NCBI RefSeq assembly: GCF_002407605.1
Contig: NZ_NXGV01000003.1
Coordinates: 158,890-222,889 of the forward strand
Length of the DNA stretch: 64,000 nt
Direction of reading: 5' to 3'
DNA from: Marinobacter sp. ANT_B65
GTDB lineage: Bacteria; Pseudomonadota; Gammaproteobacteria; Pseudomonadales; Oleiphilaceae
Shown: positions 8,934 to 15,037 of the stretch, one piece after another
How positions within the stretch are numbered: the stretch's first letter is position 1
Layout: every line of letters begins with the position of its first letter
The notes under the pieces: model-generated
The model's input: the letters and a program-made list of their open reading frames with translations, nothing else
Told to the model about the DNA's origin: nothing
Databases searched by the model: none
Made by a program: the position numbers and the translations under genes

Positions 8934-9011
8934 TCATAACGCTCGGCTCACGCGCCGGTTTGGAGCCGCGAAGCGGCGGAAAATCGGTCGCCGTGCAGCC
9001 GTTGGTTATGG
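8934..9011 (-). repeat. attC site of the HigBA cassette
   Basis: 78 bp. Read on the minus strand it opens with CCATAACC and closes with GCGTTATGA, with internal complementary arms (CCGCCGCTTCGCGG at its tip). The higA stop codon lies inside its first box, the normal arrangement of integron cassettes. Confidence 0.8.
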
Positions 9012-9320
9012 CCTATGGCCAATTCCCGGCACAGAGTTCCACGGACGAATATTCTTCAATTGGCTCTCAAGAGCCTCTTCCGCAATCTCTGTGTCGTAGG
9101 CTGCCTGAGCCCGCAGCCAATACCCATTGGACAAACCAAAGAAGCGACACAGTCGCAGGTCTGTGTCTGCAGTTATCGAACGCTTACCCGCGATAATCTG
9201 GCCTATTCTCTGGGCAGGCACGCCAATTTCTTTAGCAAGGCGATATTGAGAAATGCCCATCGGCTCAAGAAATTCTTCTTTCAGTAACTCGCCTGGCGTT
9301 ACGGGATCAATGTTGCGCAT
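9006..9320 (-). CDS. higA: HigA-type antitoxin
   Basis: 104 aa. The family features of HigA/VapI antitoxins are clear: TPGELLKEEFLEPMGISQYRLAKEIGVPAQRI and GKRSITADTDLRL make an XRE-type helix-turn-helix in the first 65 residues, followed by the usual GLSNGYWLRAQAAYD. It should bind and neutralise the HigB toxin and repress its own promoter. AGGAGG precedes the ATG, and the upstream toxin stop TAG overlaps that ribosome site (10 bases apart), so the two are co-translated. The gene order toxin then antitoxin is typical of this family. It lies in a cassette, where such pairs are common and are thought to stabilise the array. Confidence 0.9.
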   Translation of the reverse strand: MRNIDPVTPGELLKEEFLEPMGISQYRLAKEIGVPAQRIGQIIAGKRSITADTDLRLCRFFGLSNGYWLRAQAAYDTEIAEEALESQLKNIRPWNSVPGIGHRP

Positions 9321-9330
9321 GAATTACCTC

Positions 9331-9609
9331 CTAATGGTAATCAACAATTTCGACCTCTTCCGCGCCGGCCTTGGTCCAGCGGAAGCAAACCCGGAACTGT
9401 TTGTTGATTCGAATGCTGTGCTGACCTTGGCGGTCACCATGCAATGGCTCCAACATATTTCCGGGCGGTACTTTCAAATCATCCAACTGGCTCGCAGCCT
9501 GGAGTTGCCGAATTTTCCTCAAGGCAACACGCTCATAATTGACAAAACGCCTGATGCGGCGACCAGTTGCCAGCTTCTCGGTATCCTTACACTTGAACGA
9601 TATGATCAT
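9331..9609 (-). CDS. higB: HigB-type toxin (RelE superfamily)
   Basis: 92 aa from the ATG at 9609; a TTG two codons earlier is possible. Motifs are FKCKDTEKLATGRRIRRF at the N-terminus, RKIRQLQAASQLDDLKVPPGNMLEPL in the middle and HSIRINKQFRVCFRW near residues 65-80, all standard for the HigB/RelE-like ribosome-dependent mRNA interferases. It should cleave mRNA on the ribosome when HigA is degraded. All the conserved basic residues appear present, so it is probably active. It has its own likely operator (9616-9640), so it need not rely on an integron promoter. Confidence 0.9.
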   Translation of the reverse strand: MIISFKCKDTEKLATGRRIRRFVNYERVALRKIRQLQAASQLDDLKVPPGNMLEPLHGDRQGQHSIRINKQFRVCFRWTKAGAEEVEIVDYH

Positions 9610-9615
9610 GGTCAA

Positions 9616-9640
9616 ATAATAACGCAGCGCGATAATAACG
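9616..9640 (-). promoter_or_regulatory. Candidate higBA operator
   Basis: Two identical direct repeats ATAATAACG (9616-9624 and 9632-9640), 16 bp apart, lie just upstream of higB and include AT-rich -10-like sequence. The spacing suits binding of a HigA dimer. Confidence 0.4.
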
Positions 9641-9677
9641 TAAAGCGTGACTACCTAAGGGATTGATTGGAAGAAAG

Positions 9678-9755
9678 GCATAACACCATGCGAAGCGGCC
9701 GGTTTGGAGGCGTTACCGCGCCGAAAAACCGGCCCGCTTGCGCTACTGGTTAGGC
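9678..9755 (-). repeat. attC site
   Basis: 78 bp. On the minus strand it starts GCCTAAC and ends GTTATGC, with long complementary arms (GCGGGCCGGTTT against AAACCGGCCGC). The TAG stop of the 54-aa gene overlaps its first base. Confidence 0.9.
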
Positions 9756-9919
9756 TACTCCCTTCCACCAAACTTGGGTTTGCCAACCTTGGCTAACAAG
9801 GCAGCTATGGTGATGACCAGCATTATCAGGAAAGTATATTGGCCAAATACTTGGAAAACTCCCCAAGCCAATGCCGTGAGTGCCACACAGGCTAGTAGAA
9901 ACACTATGTTCTTTAACAT
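9755..9919 (-). CDS. Small cassette membrane protein, 54 aa
   Basis: ATG at 9919 to TAG at 9757-9755. The sequence begins MLKNIVFLLACVALTALAWG, then has VFGQY and a second hydrophobic stretch TFLIMLVITIAALLA, ending KVGKPKFGGRE. Two membrane helices with a basic tail are predicted. Its ATG overlaps the TGA stop of the upstream gene (TGATG), a sign of coupled translation, and its stop lies at the edge of the attC. Both facts support a real gene despite its size. The family is unknown. A role as partner, for example immunity protein, of the 154-aa protein is only inference. Confidence 0.72.
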   Translation of the reverse strand: MLKNIVFLLACVALTALAWGVFQVFGQYTFLIMLVITIAALLAKVGKPKFGGRE

Positions 9920-10383
9920 CACGCGTACTCGAAAACTGAAGGTGAATTTTTAGCGCGAATACCGAAGCTGCTTCGAAAACTGCTGCCTTTATCCAAGACT
10001 TGGGGGTTACGTGTATAAAACGCAGCCAGCCCTTTAAATTGGAGATTGTTCTGCTCGGCAAATACAAAAAGGTCCGATATTCGAGAACCACATCCCAAAG
10101 AGCGACCACTTGCAACCGCAATACTGCCAATGACAGCTCCCGTATAAGCGGCAGCGCCTATGGAAGCGGCAACCGCCAGTTTTTCTAAGCCCACTGTGGC
10201 ACCGATCACTTCTCCCATGGTGGCCCCCTTTCCTAAGGTCGCCAGAGTTCCTACAAGTGTGGATGCCGTCGCAACTGCAGTTTGATAAGTATCGAATAAC
10301 GTAGAAGGAACGGGCAGCCCCAAATCCTTCATATTTTCGTTAAAGTATTTTTGAAAATCGCCAGATGTATAGCACTGACTCAT
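9919..10383 (-). CDS. Cassette protein, 154 aa, with hydrophobic Gly/Ala-rich centre
   Basis: No family name can be given with certainty. Residues about 1-35 are polar (MSQCYTSGDFQKYFNENMK). Residues about 36-95 are rich in Ala, Gly, Thr and Val (VGTLATLGKGATMGEV, then ASIGAAAYTGAVIGSIAVA) and could form two hydrophobic hairpin helices. The C-terminal third is polar and ends SPSVFEYA. No signal peptide is visible. The hydrophobic hairpin in a soluble context recalls membrane-inserting effectors, but this is weak evidence. It overlaps the small membrane-protein gene by one base and shares a cassette with it. Confidence 0.68.
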   Translation of the reverse strand: MSQCYTSGDFQKYFNENMKDLGLPVPSTLFDTYQTAVATASTLVGTLATLGKGATMGEVIGATVGLEKLAVAASIGAAAYTGAVIGSIAVASGRSLGCGSRISDLFVFAEQNNLQFKGLAAFYTRNPQVLDKGSSFRSSFGIRAKNSPSVFEYA

Positions 10384-10415
10384 CTTTCATCCTCCTTGAT
10401 TGATTTGTGTTTCTT

Positions 10416-10487
10416 GCCAAACGCCGATGGTAATGGGCGCCAACAGAGCGCAGCGTAGTTGGCGCCCCGTTGATCACCTTGTCATGA
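10416..10487 (-). repeat. attC site, slightly degenerate
   Basis: 72 bp, nearly the same sequence as the site at 13960-14031 (shared core GGCGCCAAC, GAGCGCAGCGTAGTTGGCG). The outer boxes have drifted: GTTTGGC at one end and GTCATGA at the other, so recombination may be weak. Confidence 0.8.
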
Positions 10488-10491
10488 AGGT

Positions 10492-10893
10492 CTAGACCTC
10501 CAATTTATGAAACGCCGTCAGGAACTCCTTTTTGCCCTGATTGAACCTCACGTGCGAGTCGTGGGTAATCGGACGACTGTCCTCTTCAAATGCTGGGGCA
10601 ACTACTCCCCAGTTAGAATTTCTAGCAAAATAGACTACGCAATCGATATTACTGTCTTTCCACTGATTGTGGACCACGTGGTCATTACCGGTGGCGCCAA
10701 CTGTTTTGACCTGGACTCTGAAATAATTGGGTCCGTCTGAGATGAGAATATCCGTCTGATGACCATGGTCGAGCACTGGCAAAAACACCTGCCAGCCATC
10801 TTGCATCAACCAGCTTACAACCATGCTCTCGTACGAAGAGTTTTTAAGGGCTTGGTGCGTGTTCGGCTTAGTTTGAGTTAATCGTCTTGGCAC
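10492..10893 (-). CDS. PD-(D/E)XK nuclease-like cassette protein
   Basis: 133 aa. A PD-(D/E)XK core can be traced: Glu22 in SSYESMVVSWLMQDGW, then an Asp in GHQTDILI near residue 48, then FRVQVKT near residues 58-64, giving Asp...Gln-Val-Lys in place of the usual (D/E)XK. This is the layout of small intron- or island-associated endonuclease-like proteins and Holliday-junction-type folds. It has no fused DNA-binding or helicase domain. The Gln in the last motif could reduce activity. Its stop codon lies a few bases from the attC at 10416-10487. Function may be defence or DNA processing; neither is shown. Confidence 0.65.
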   Translation of the reverse strand: MPRRLTQTKPNTHQALKNSSYESMVVSWLMQDGWQVFLPVLDHGHQTDILISDGPNYFRVQVKTVGATGNDHVVHNQWKDSNIDCVVYFARNSNWGVVAPAFEEDSRPITHDSHVRFNQGKKEFLTAFHKLEV

Positions 10894-10981
10894 ATTACTT
10901 CCCTATACGTTGCCTGCACTGCGGCTTATGCCAGGTACAGAAGACATCTCCTTCTGGAGTATGCCCCTTGTGGGATCTTCT

Positions 10982-11066
10982 TCATAACGCCGAAAATAAG
11001 CGGCGGCCCGACAGAGCCGTCCGGTGGAGGCCGCAGGCCGGAACGTACTTAATTGATTTGTTATGC
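10982..11066 (-). repeat. attC site
   Basis: 85 bp. Read on the minus strand it starts GCATAACAA and ends GGCGTTATGA, with central arms CCGGCCTGCGGCC and GGCCGCCG. It shares its core (TCCGGTGGAGGCCGCAGGCCGG on the plus strand, less the first two bases) with the site at 13254-13333. Confidence 0.85.
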
Positions 11067-11068
11067 TT

Positions 11069-11362
11069 TTAGAGTACGGCACTGGCTTTCTGAACCCTTG
11101 CAGGCCCTGCACGGAATGTTGGACTGTGGGCATCCGCAGCCACCATATGTGCAGTATTATCGTGAGCATCAAGAGCCTCTTGCGAGGCCCATTTTTCGAC
11201 AAGAACAAACCTATTCTCGTCATTGGAGTCAGCAAGCAACTCGTACCGCAGGCAGCCAGGCTCTGCCTCGACTAGAGGTTTGAGCACCTTATAGGCCTCA
11301 ATCTGCTCGGTACGCTTACCCGGCAAAACTTCTATGAACACCAATAGATTGATTTCATCCAT
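11069..11362 (-). CDS. Antibiotic biosynthesis monooxygenase (ABM) domain protein
   Basis: 97 aa from the ATG at 11362, favoured because AGGAG lies 8 bases upstream; the ATG two codons earlier is too close. The ABM dimeric alpha/beta barrel pattern is evident: LLVFIEVLPGKRTE, LVEAEPGCLRYELLAD, NRFVLVEKWASQEALDAH and HMVAADAH with the usual His residues. YgiN-like members oxidise quinols without cofactors; the substrate here is unknown. The stop codon falls 3 bases from the attC at 10982-11066, so it is a cassette. It is the first gene after the group II intron. Confidence 0.85.
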   Translation of the reverse strand: MDEINLLVFIEVLPGKRTEQIEAYKVLKPLVEAEPGCLRYELLADSNDENRFVLVEKWASQEALDAHDNTAHMVAADAHSPTFRAGPARVQKASAVL

Positions 11363-11412
11363 GAACATTTCTCCTTTTGTACATCGGATTTTCGATGCTG
11401 GTTTTGAGCCTA

Positions 11413-13253
11413 ATCGGGATAGGGAGGCACCTCACGATGCCCCTCCTCCCACATCACCGGGCATACGGATCACGTACCACGGCGATTCAGTGACTTGATT
11501 CAACCCTTTACCGTACTGCCAATTCCGGCAGTCCATAGCTCTGGAACAACCGGGCCGGTAAGGCGTGCCGCAGTGCTGGCGAATGACTCAGCCGCCACGG
11601 GCCGTGAGCTGATTTCGCGGTGTTCCAGGTCAATCTGACCGGGACACCCCGCTTTCTCAGCTCACGATACCCTCTTCGGCCCCATTGCTTCCACACGTAA
11701 CTTCTCATTCTCCGCCTTATCCACTTGTCCAGGTCCCGCAGCGGGCTCAGCACTTCGGCTGCGTCGAAGTACGCTTTCCAACCAAGCAGGGTCTCTTTTA
11801 GATCTGCGATCACCTGGGCCAGTGAGTGGCCCCGTGTTCGGCGGCTCAGTATCCGGATCTGGGTTTTCAGCTTCGTGATGGCTTTGCTGGCCACCTTCAA
11901 GCGTTGCCCTTTCCGGCTGAGGGTGAAGCCTAGGAAGCTGCGCTTCCAAGGCCGGTCTACCGCGCTCTTTCGTGTATTCACTGTGAGCTTCAGCGAGTCC
12001 TCGATAAAGCGCGTCAGACTCACCATTACCCGCTCGCCTGCACGGCGACTGCCAACGTAGATCTGGCAGTCGTCCGCGTAACGGGCGAAGAGCAGGTTGC
12101 GCCGCTCCAGTTCTCAGTCCAGTTCATCCAGCACCACGTTGGCCAACACCGGGGACAAGGGGCCGCCTTGCGGCACGCCTTCGGGTGTAGGCTCTTTGTG
12201 ATGGTTGATCTGGACGCCTGCTTTCAGGTATCGGTTGATCAGCCTGAGCAGCGGCTTGTCCAGCGTGTGCCGTTTCAGCCGTGCCATCAGCCGATCATGA
12301 TTTACCCGATCGAAGAAGGCTTCCAAGTCCAGATCCACTACCCAGTTACGGCCTTCCCGAGTGCAATGCTGTCCGTGTCGGACTGCTTGATGCGCAGAGC
12401 GTCCTGGACGGAAGCCATAACTGTGCGGGTGGAAGCGGGGTTCCCAGTCCTGTTGGATCACCTGGGCAATCGCCTGCTGAATAAAGCGATCCAGAACCGT
12501 AGGAATGCCCAGCGGGCGGGAACCGCCGTTGGCTTTGGGGATGGCGACCCGACGGACCGGTTTGGGTCTGTAGGTCTGCTGGAGCAGCTGCTGCCGGATC
12601 TCTGGCCAGTGTTGGCGCAGATAATCTGGCAGTTCATCCAGGGTCATGCCGTCGATGCCCGGCGCTCCTTTGTTACGTCGAACCTGTTTCAGCGCGCGAT
12701 TGAGGTTGTCCCTGCTCAATACACGCGCCATCCACGGTGAGGGTTGAACGGAGTGCGAGTTTTCCCGATTTCCGGAAACAGGTTCATCCCCTGGATTCTC
12801 CAGGGGCAGCGAAAGCTGCTTTGCGGATGCCATCCCATTACCCTGCACGGATTCTCGACTCCTGTCTCTGTTCGGGCCTTCAGTTCACGGGTGAACCTAC
12901 TATGCCCTCGGCTGATTTCTGCCATGCGATCAGAGGCGATCACTCGTCTCTCAGTGGGTCCGTCCACACATGGCAGACCTCCCGGGGTAAGGCTCAGAGC
13001 TTTCACGGCGTAAACGCCCGATTTATAAAGCACATCCCGGTCGCAGAAGGAGGGCTTCACGGTCACGTGCTCGCTCGCCCCGGATGCACCACACCTCGTA
13101 TCGGGTTCCTGTTCGTCGCCCCGCCGCTTTGGATTGGGCCTCCTTCAGACCCCACCACGCGATGACGCCCTTGCCCTTCTCCTAGCCTTCGGCTCTGCGA
13201 ACACCTAGCAGGAGGACTTTCACCTCCCTAGTTCTGTGCCATGCCCGGCACAC
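11413..13253 (-). mobile_element. Group II intron (IIC-attC type) inserted in an attC
   Basis: 1841 nt. The ends were set by three agreeing criteria on the minus strand: 5' GTGTG at 13253, 3' CCCGAT (AY end) at 11413, and removal of the segment restores GCGT joined to TAGGC, that is a perfect R' box GTTAGGC. Structured RNA flanks the reverse transcriptase gene: the 5' part includes GGGAGGTGAAAGTCCTCC, and the last 80 nt hold the GGGCATCGTGAGGTGCC hairpin (domains V/VI region). Class C introns that home to attC sites are an established group. Confidence 0.82.
11508..12848 (-). pseudogene. Group II intron reverse transcriptase/maturase with in-frame UGA
   Basis: The frame runs about 446 codons, a normal size for this family. 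It contains NKGAPGIDGMTLDELPDYL, YRPKPVRRVAIPKANGGSRPLG, HSYGFRPGRSAHQAV, WVVDLDLEAFFDRVNHDRLM and PEGVPQGGPLSP (RT blocks 0-4). It is then broken by TGA at 12116-12114, where LDELD-stop-ELERR stands for LDELDWELERR: one TGG to TGA change. The catalytic YADD and the maturase domain (AYFDAAEVLSPLRDLDKWIRRR) lie downstream in the same frame. Translation could restart at an in-frame codon such as 12026, but YADD would not be joined to the fingers. Either the intron is dead in cis or it depends on readthrough. Confidence 0.85.
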
Positions 13254-13333
13254 ACGCTTTTGTTTAGCGGCGCCCCGACAGGGGCGTCCGGTGGAGGCCG
13301 CAGGCCGGAACAACCTACAACAATTTGTTAGGT
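13254..13333 (-). repeat. attC site interrupted by the group II intron
   Basis: The 5' part of the site is here, opening ACCTAAC on the minus strand and ending AAAAGCGT. The last bases TAGGC lie across the intron at 11412-11408. The TAA stop of the HEPN gene is inside the first box. Confidence 0.82.
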
Positions 13334-13954
13334 GTCCAGATTAGGGCCAGCCTCGATATCTACTTGAAGAGACGCCAAAATCTTACGTACTTTTACATTA
13401 CCCTTAGCCAAATAAATGACTGAACATAGCGCCATCACGCTGAACCAAGTGCCCCGCTTTGGACTCTTGAGCATAAACTCCTTGGTACTCACTGATTGGC
13501 CGCCAAGTTCAAAGTTTTCGCCGTTTGCGAAATAGCCGAATGACCTAACAAAATTCGCTTTTTGCTGTTTTTCCAAGGAGGCAACGTAGTCCTCGAATGA
13601 AAATCCCACCTGCCCAATGTCATGCACGAGACTATTACGAAGCTCGGAAAGAGCACGGATAAAGCGCCGGGCCTCGTCATCAAGCAAGTCTAGCGCCTTT
13701 ATGAAAGCTAGCTTTCCAGACTTGTTATTTGAAGTCTCGATGTTGGCGAAAACATCATGAAGTGCAGCTTCGGACAGCGCTTCTGATATCAAATGAGAAA
13801 GCGCCGCCTCGAGAAATGCGTGACTTTTTATTACGAATGACCAGTCATCCTCATCGTTTAACTTGATGAGAAATCCCGGTTCTATCTTCAAGTCTTCCTC
13901 AAGCAAAGTTACGGCTTGTTCGATGCTTTCAATATTCTCATCAGGCTTGCTCAT
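13328..13954 (-). CDS. HEPN-motif cassette protein, 208 aa
   Basis: A mostly helical soluble protein. At residues 106-111 it has RNSLVH, an exact RX4H motif of the kind that forms the RNase site in HEPN domains, placed on a long helix after EARRFIRALSEL as in that superfamily. The N-terminal 90 residues (FVIKSHAFLEAALSHLISEAL) also resemble the helical HEPN/MAE-like or mannitol-repressor-like region. The C-terminal 60 residues are unrecognised. HEPN proteins are frequent RNases in toxin-antitoxin and phage-defence systems, but some are structural. There is no nucleotidyltransferase partner in this cassette. Confidence 0.65.
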   Translation of the reverse strand: MSKPDENIESIEQAVTLLEEDLKIEPGFLIKLNDEDDWSFVIKSHAFLEAALSHLISEALSEAALHDVFANIETSNNKSGKLAFIKALDLLDDEARRFIRALSELRNSLVHDIGQVGFSFEDYVASLEKQQKANFVRSFGYFANGENFELGGQSVSTKEFMLKSPKRGTWFSVMALCSVIYLAKGNVKVRKILASLQVDIEAGPNLDT

Positions 13955-13959
13955 TTTTC

Positions 13960-14031
13960 ACCTAACGCCAGTGGTAATGGGCGCCAACGGAGCGCAGCGT
14001 AGTTGGCGTCCCGTTGACCACCTTGTTAAAT
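13960..14031 (-). repeat. attC site of the HicAB cassette
   Basis: 72 bp. On the minus strand it begins ATTTAAC and ends GTTAGGT, both exact consensus boxes. The stem arms are GGGACGCCAACTACGC and GCGCTCCGTTGGCGCCC. Confidence 0.92.
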
Positions 14032-14050
14032 TGGATATCAAGTTCAAAAT

Positions 14051-14079
14051 AAAAAGCCCTACAAAATGCAGGGCTTTTT
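14051..14079. terminator. Intrinsic terminator after hicB
   Basis: AAAAAGCCCT (14051-14060) pairs with AGGGCTTTTT (14070-14079), loop ACAAAATGC. It would stop transcription leaving hicB before the next cassette, so genes further down need their own promoters. Confidence 0.85.
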
Positions 14080-14100
14080 ATTTACTAAGGCGATAGAAGA

Positions 14101-14505
14101 TTAAACGTGATGCAAAATTTTCATTGCAGCATCTGCTAAAAACTTCGATCGATCCTTGTAGGCCTTATGTGTGTCCACGAAGCGGTCGATCTGAGTAATC
14201 AGGCGATTCGGCAGCGAGATATTGATTCGTTGGGCTGTACCAAGATAACGAACCACATCGACTTGAACCATTACCCAAACGCCGTTGGCGTAATTCGGAT
14301 TACCTGTTAGCTCTCCTAGATCACTGGCGGCCGGAATCTCTATTCCCTCTTCCGCCATAGTCTCCATATGGAAATCAATCGCTTCTGCTGCATTTTCTAC
14401 TGCTTCATTAAAGGTATCTCCTGCTGAGTGACAGCCGGGAAGATCCGGCACAATCACTCCGTAGGCACTGTCCCCTTCTTGTTGGATCAGGATGGGATAG
14501 AACAT
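14101..14505 (-). CDS. hicB: HicB-type antitoxin
   Basis: 134 aa from the ATG at 14505, which GGAGG precedes by 7 bases; a GTG seven codons earlier is less likely. The N-terminal domain has the degenerate RNase H fold pattern of HicB: YPILIQQEGDSAYGVIVPDLPGCHSAGDTFNEAVENAAEAI. The C-terminal part (RINISLPNRLITQIDRFV) is a ribbon-helix-helix-like DNA-binding segment. It binds HicA and represses the operon. It is separated from hicA by 193 bases, unusual because the pair is normally almost contiguous. Confidence 0.9.
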   Translation of the reverse strand: MFYPILIQQEGDSAYGVIVPDLPGCHSAGDTFNEAVENAAEAIDFHMETMAEEGIEIPAASDLGELTGNPNYANGVWVMVQVDVVRYLGTAQRINISLPNRLITQIDRFVDTHKAYKDRSKFLADAAMKILHHV

Positions 14506-14690
14506 ATCACCACCTCCACTTTCCACTTAGATTTCATTTAAAGGTCTATTTATTAAATGACAATTTACTTTGGTTAACTTAACAGTCAATTCAACGAACT
14601 TAGTTGATGAACTTTATAGTTGCGCGTATCTCAATCGCCTCGCGCCTTCCTCCTTTGTTGGATTTACCCCCCAATTGGCTCGGAAAAGCG

Positions 14691-14710
14691 GCCGGGCTTT
14701 AAAGCCCGGC
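14691..14710. repeat. Perfect 20-bp palindrome at the 3' end of hicA
   Basis: GCCGGGCTTTAAAGCCCGGC covers the last hicA codons and its stop. As RNA it makes a strong hairpin. There is no T run, so it may protect the hicA mRNA end or separate expression of toxin and antitoxin. Confidence 0.6.
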
Positions 14711-14878
14711 TTGCTTCAAGATGCTCTTAACAGTGCCAGTTGGAAGATCTTTCTTTGGATGGGGAATCGTCACCAGTCCAAGCTTTTCTGGGTGCTTGAA
14801 CTGTTGATGGCTCCCCCTCGTTCGAATGAGCTGCCAACCATCTGCTTCGATCATCTTGACAAGTTTCCGACTATCCAT
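14699..14878 (-). CDS. hicA: HicA-type toxin (mRNA interferase)
   Basis: 59 aa from the ATG at 14878 (AAGGA 8 bases upstream; a TTG six codons earlier is the alternative). The small double-stranded RNA-binding-like fold is clear: MDSRKLVKMIEADGWQLIR, then RGSHQQFKHP with the catalytic His, then VTIPHPKKDLPTGTVKSILKQAGL. HicA cleaves mRNA independently of the ribosome and is held by HicB. Everything needed for activity seems present. Confidence 0.92.
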   Translation of the reverse strand: MDSRKLVKMIEADGWQLIRTRGSHQQFKHPEKLGLVTIPHPKKDLPTGTVKSILKQAGL

Positions 14879-14908
14879 AAGCGGGTCCTTAATCAAAATG
14901 ACAAAGTT

Positions 14909-14959
14909 AGCCTACACACGCAACACACGAAAGTCAATTTCTTACACACCTTACACACC
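14909..14959 (-). promoter_or_regulatory. Candidate hicAB promoter and operator
   Basis: On the minus strand TTGACT (14937-14932) and TAGGCT (14914-14909) are 17 bases apart, 30 bases before hicA. Directly upstream are two tandem copies of TTACACACC (plus strand 14942-14950 and 14951-14959), which could bind HicB. Confidence 0.45.
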
Positions 14960-15037
14960 GAAAGGTGTCTCACTAGGGATCTTCTGCGGAGAGATACTCT
15001 TTGATCTCGAAAGACAAAGAGAACAGGGCAATTTAAC

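Noticed and set aside
12114..12116. UGA as selenocysteine codon in the intron reverse transcriptase
   Set aside because: The family has Trp at this place, and no SECIS-like hairpin was evident directly downstream; a point mutation is simpler.
14574..14668. attC between hicA and hicB
   Set aside because: ATCCAAC and GTTAAGT match the boxes, but internal pairing is poor and the two genes belong together, so chance is more likely.
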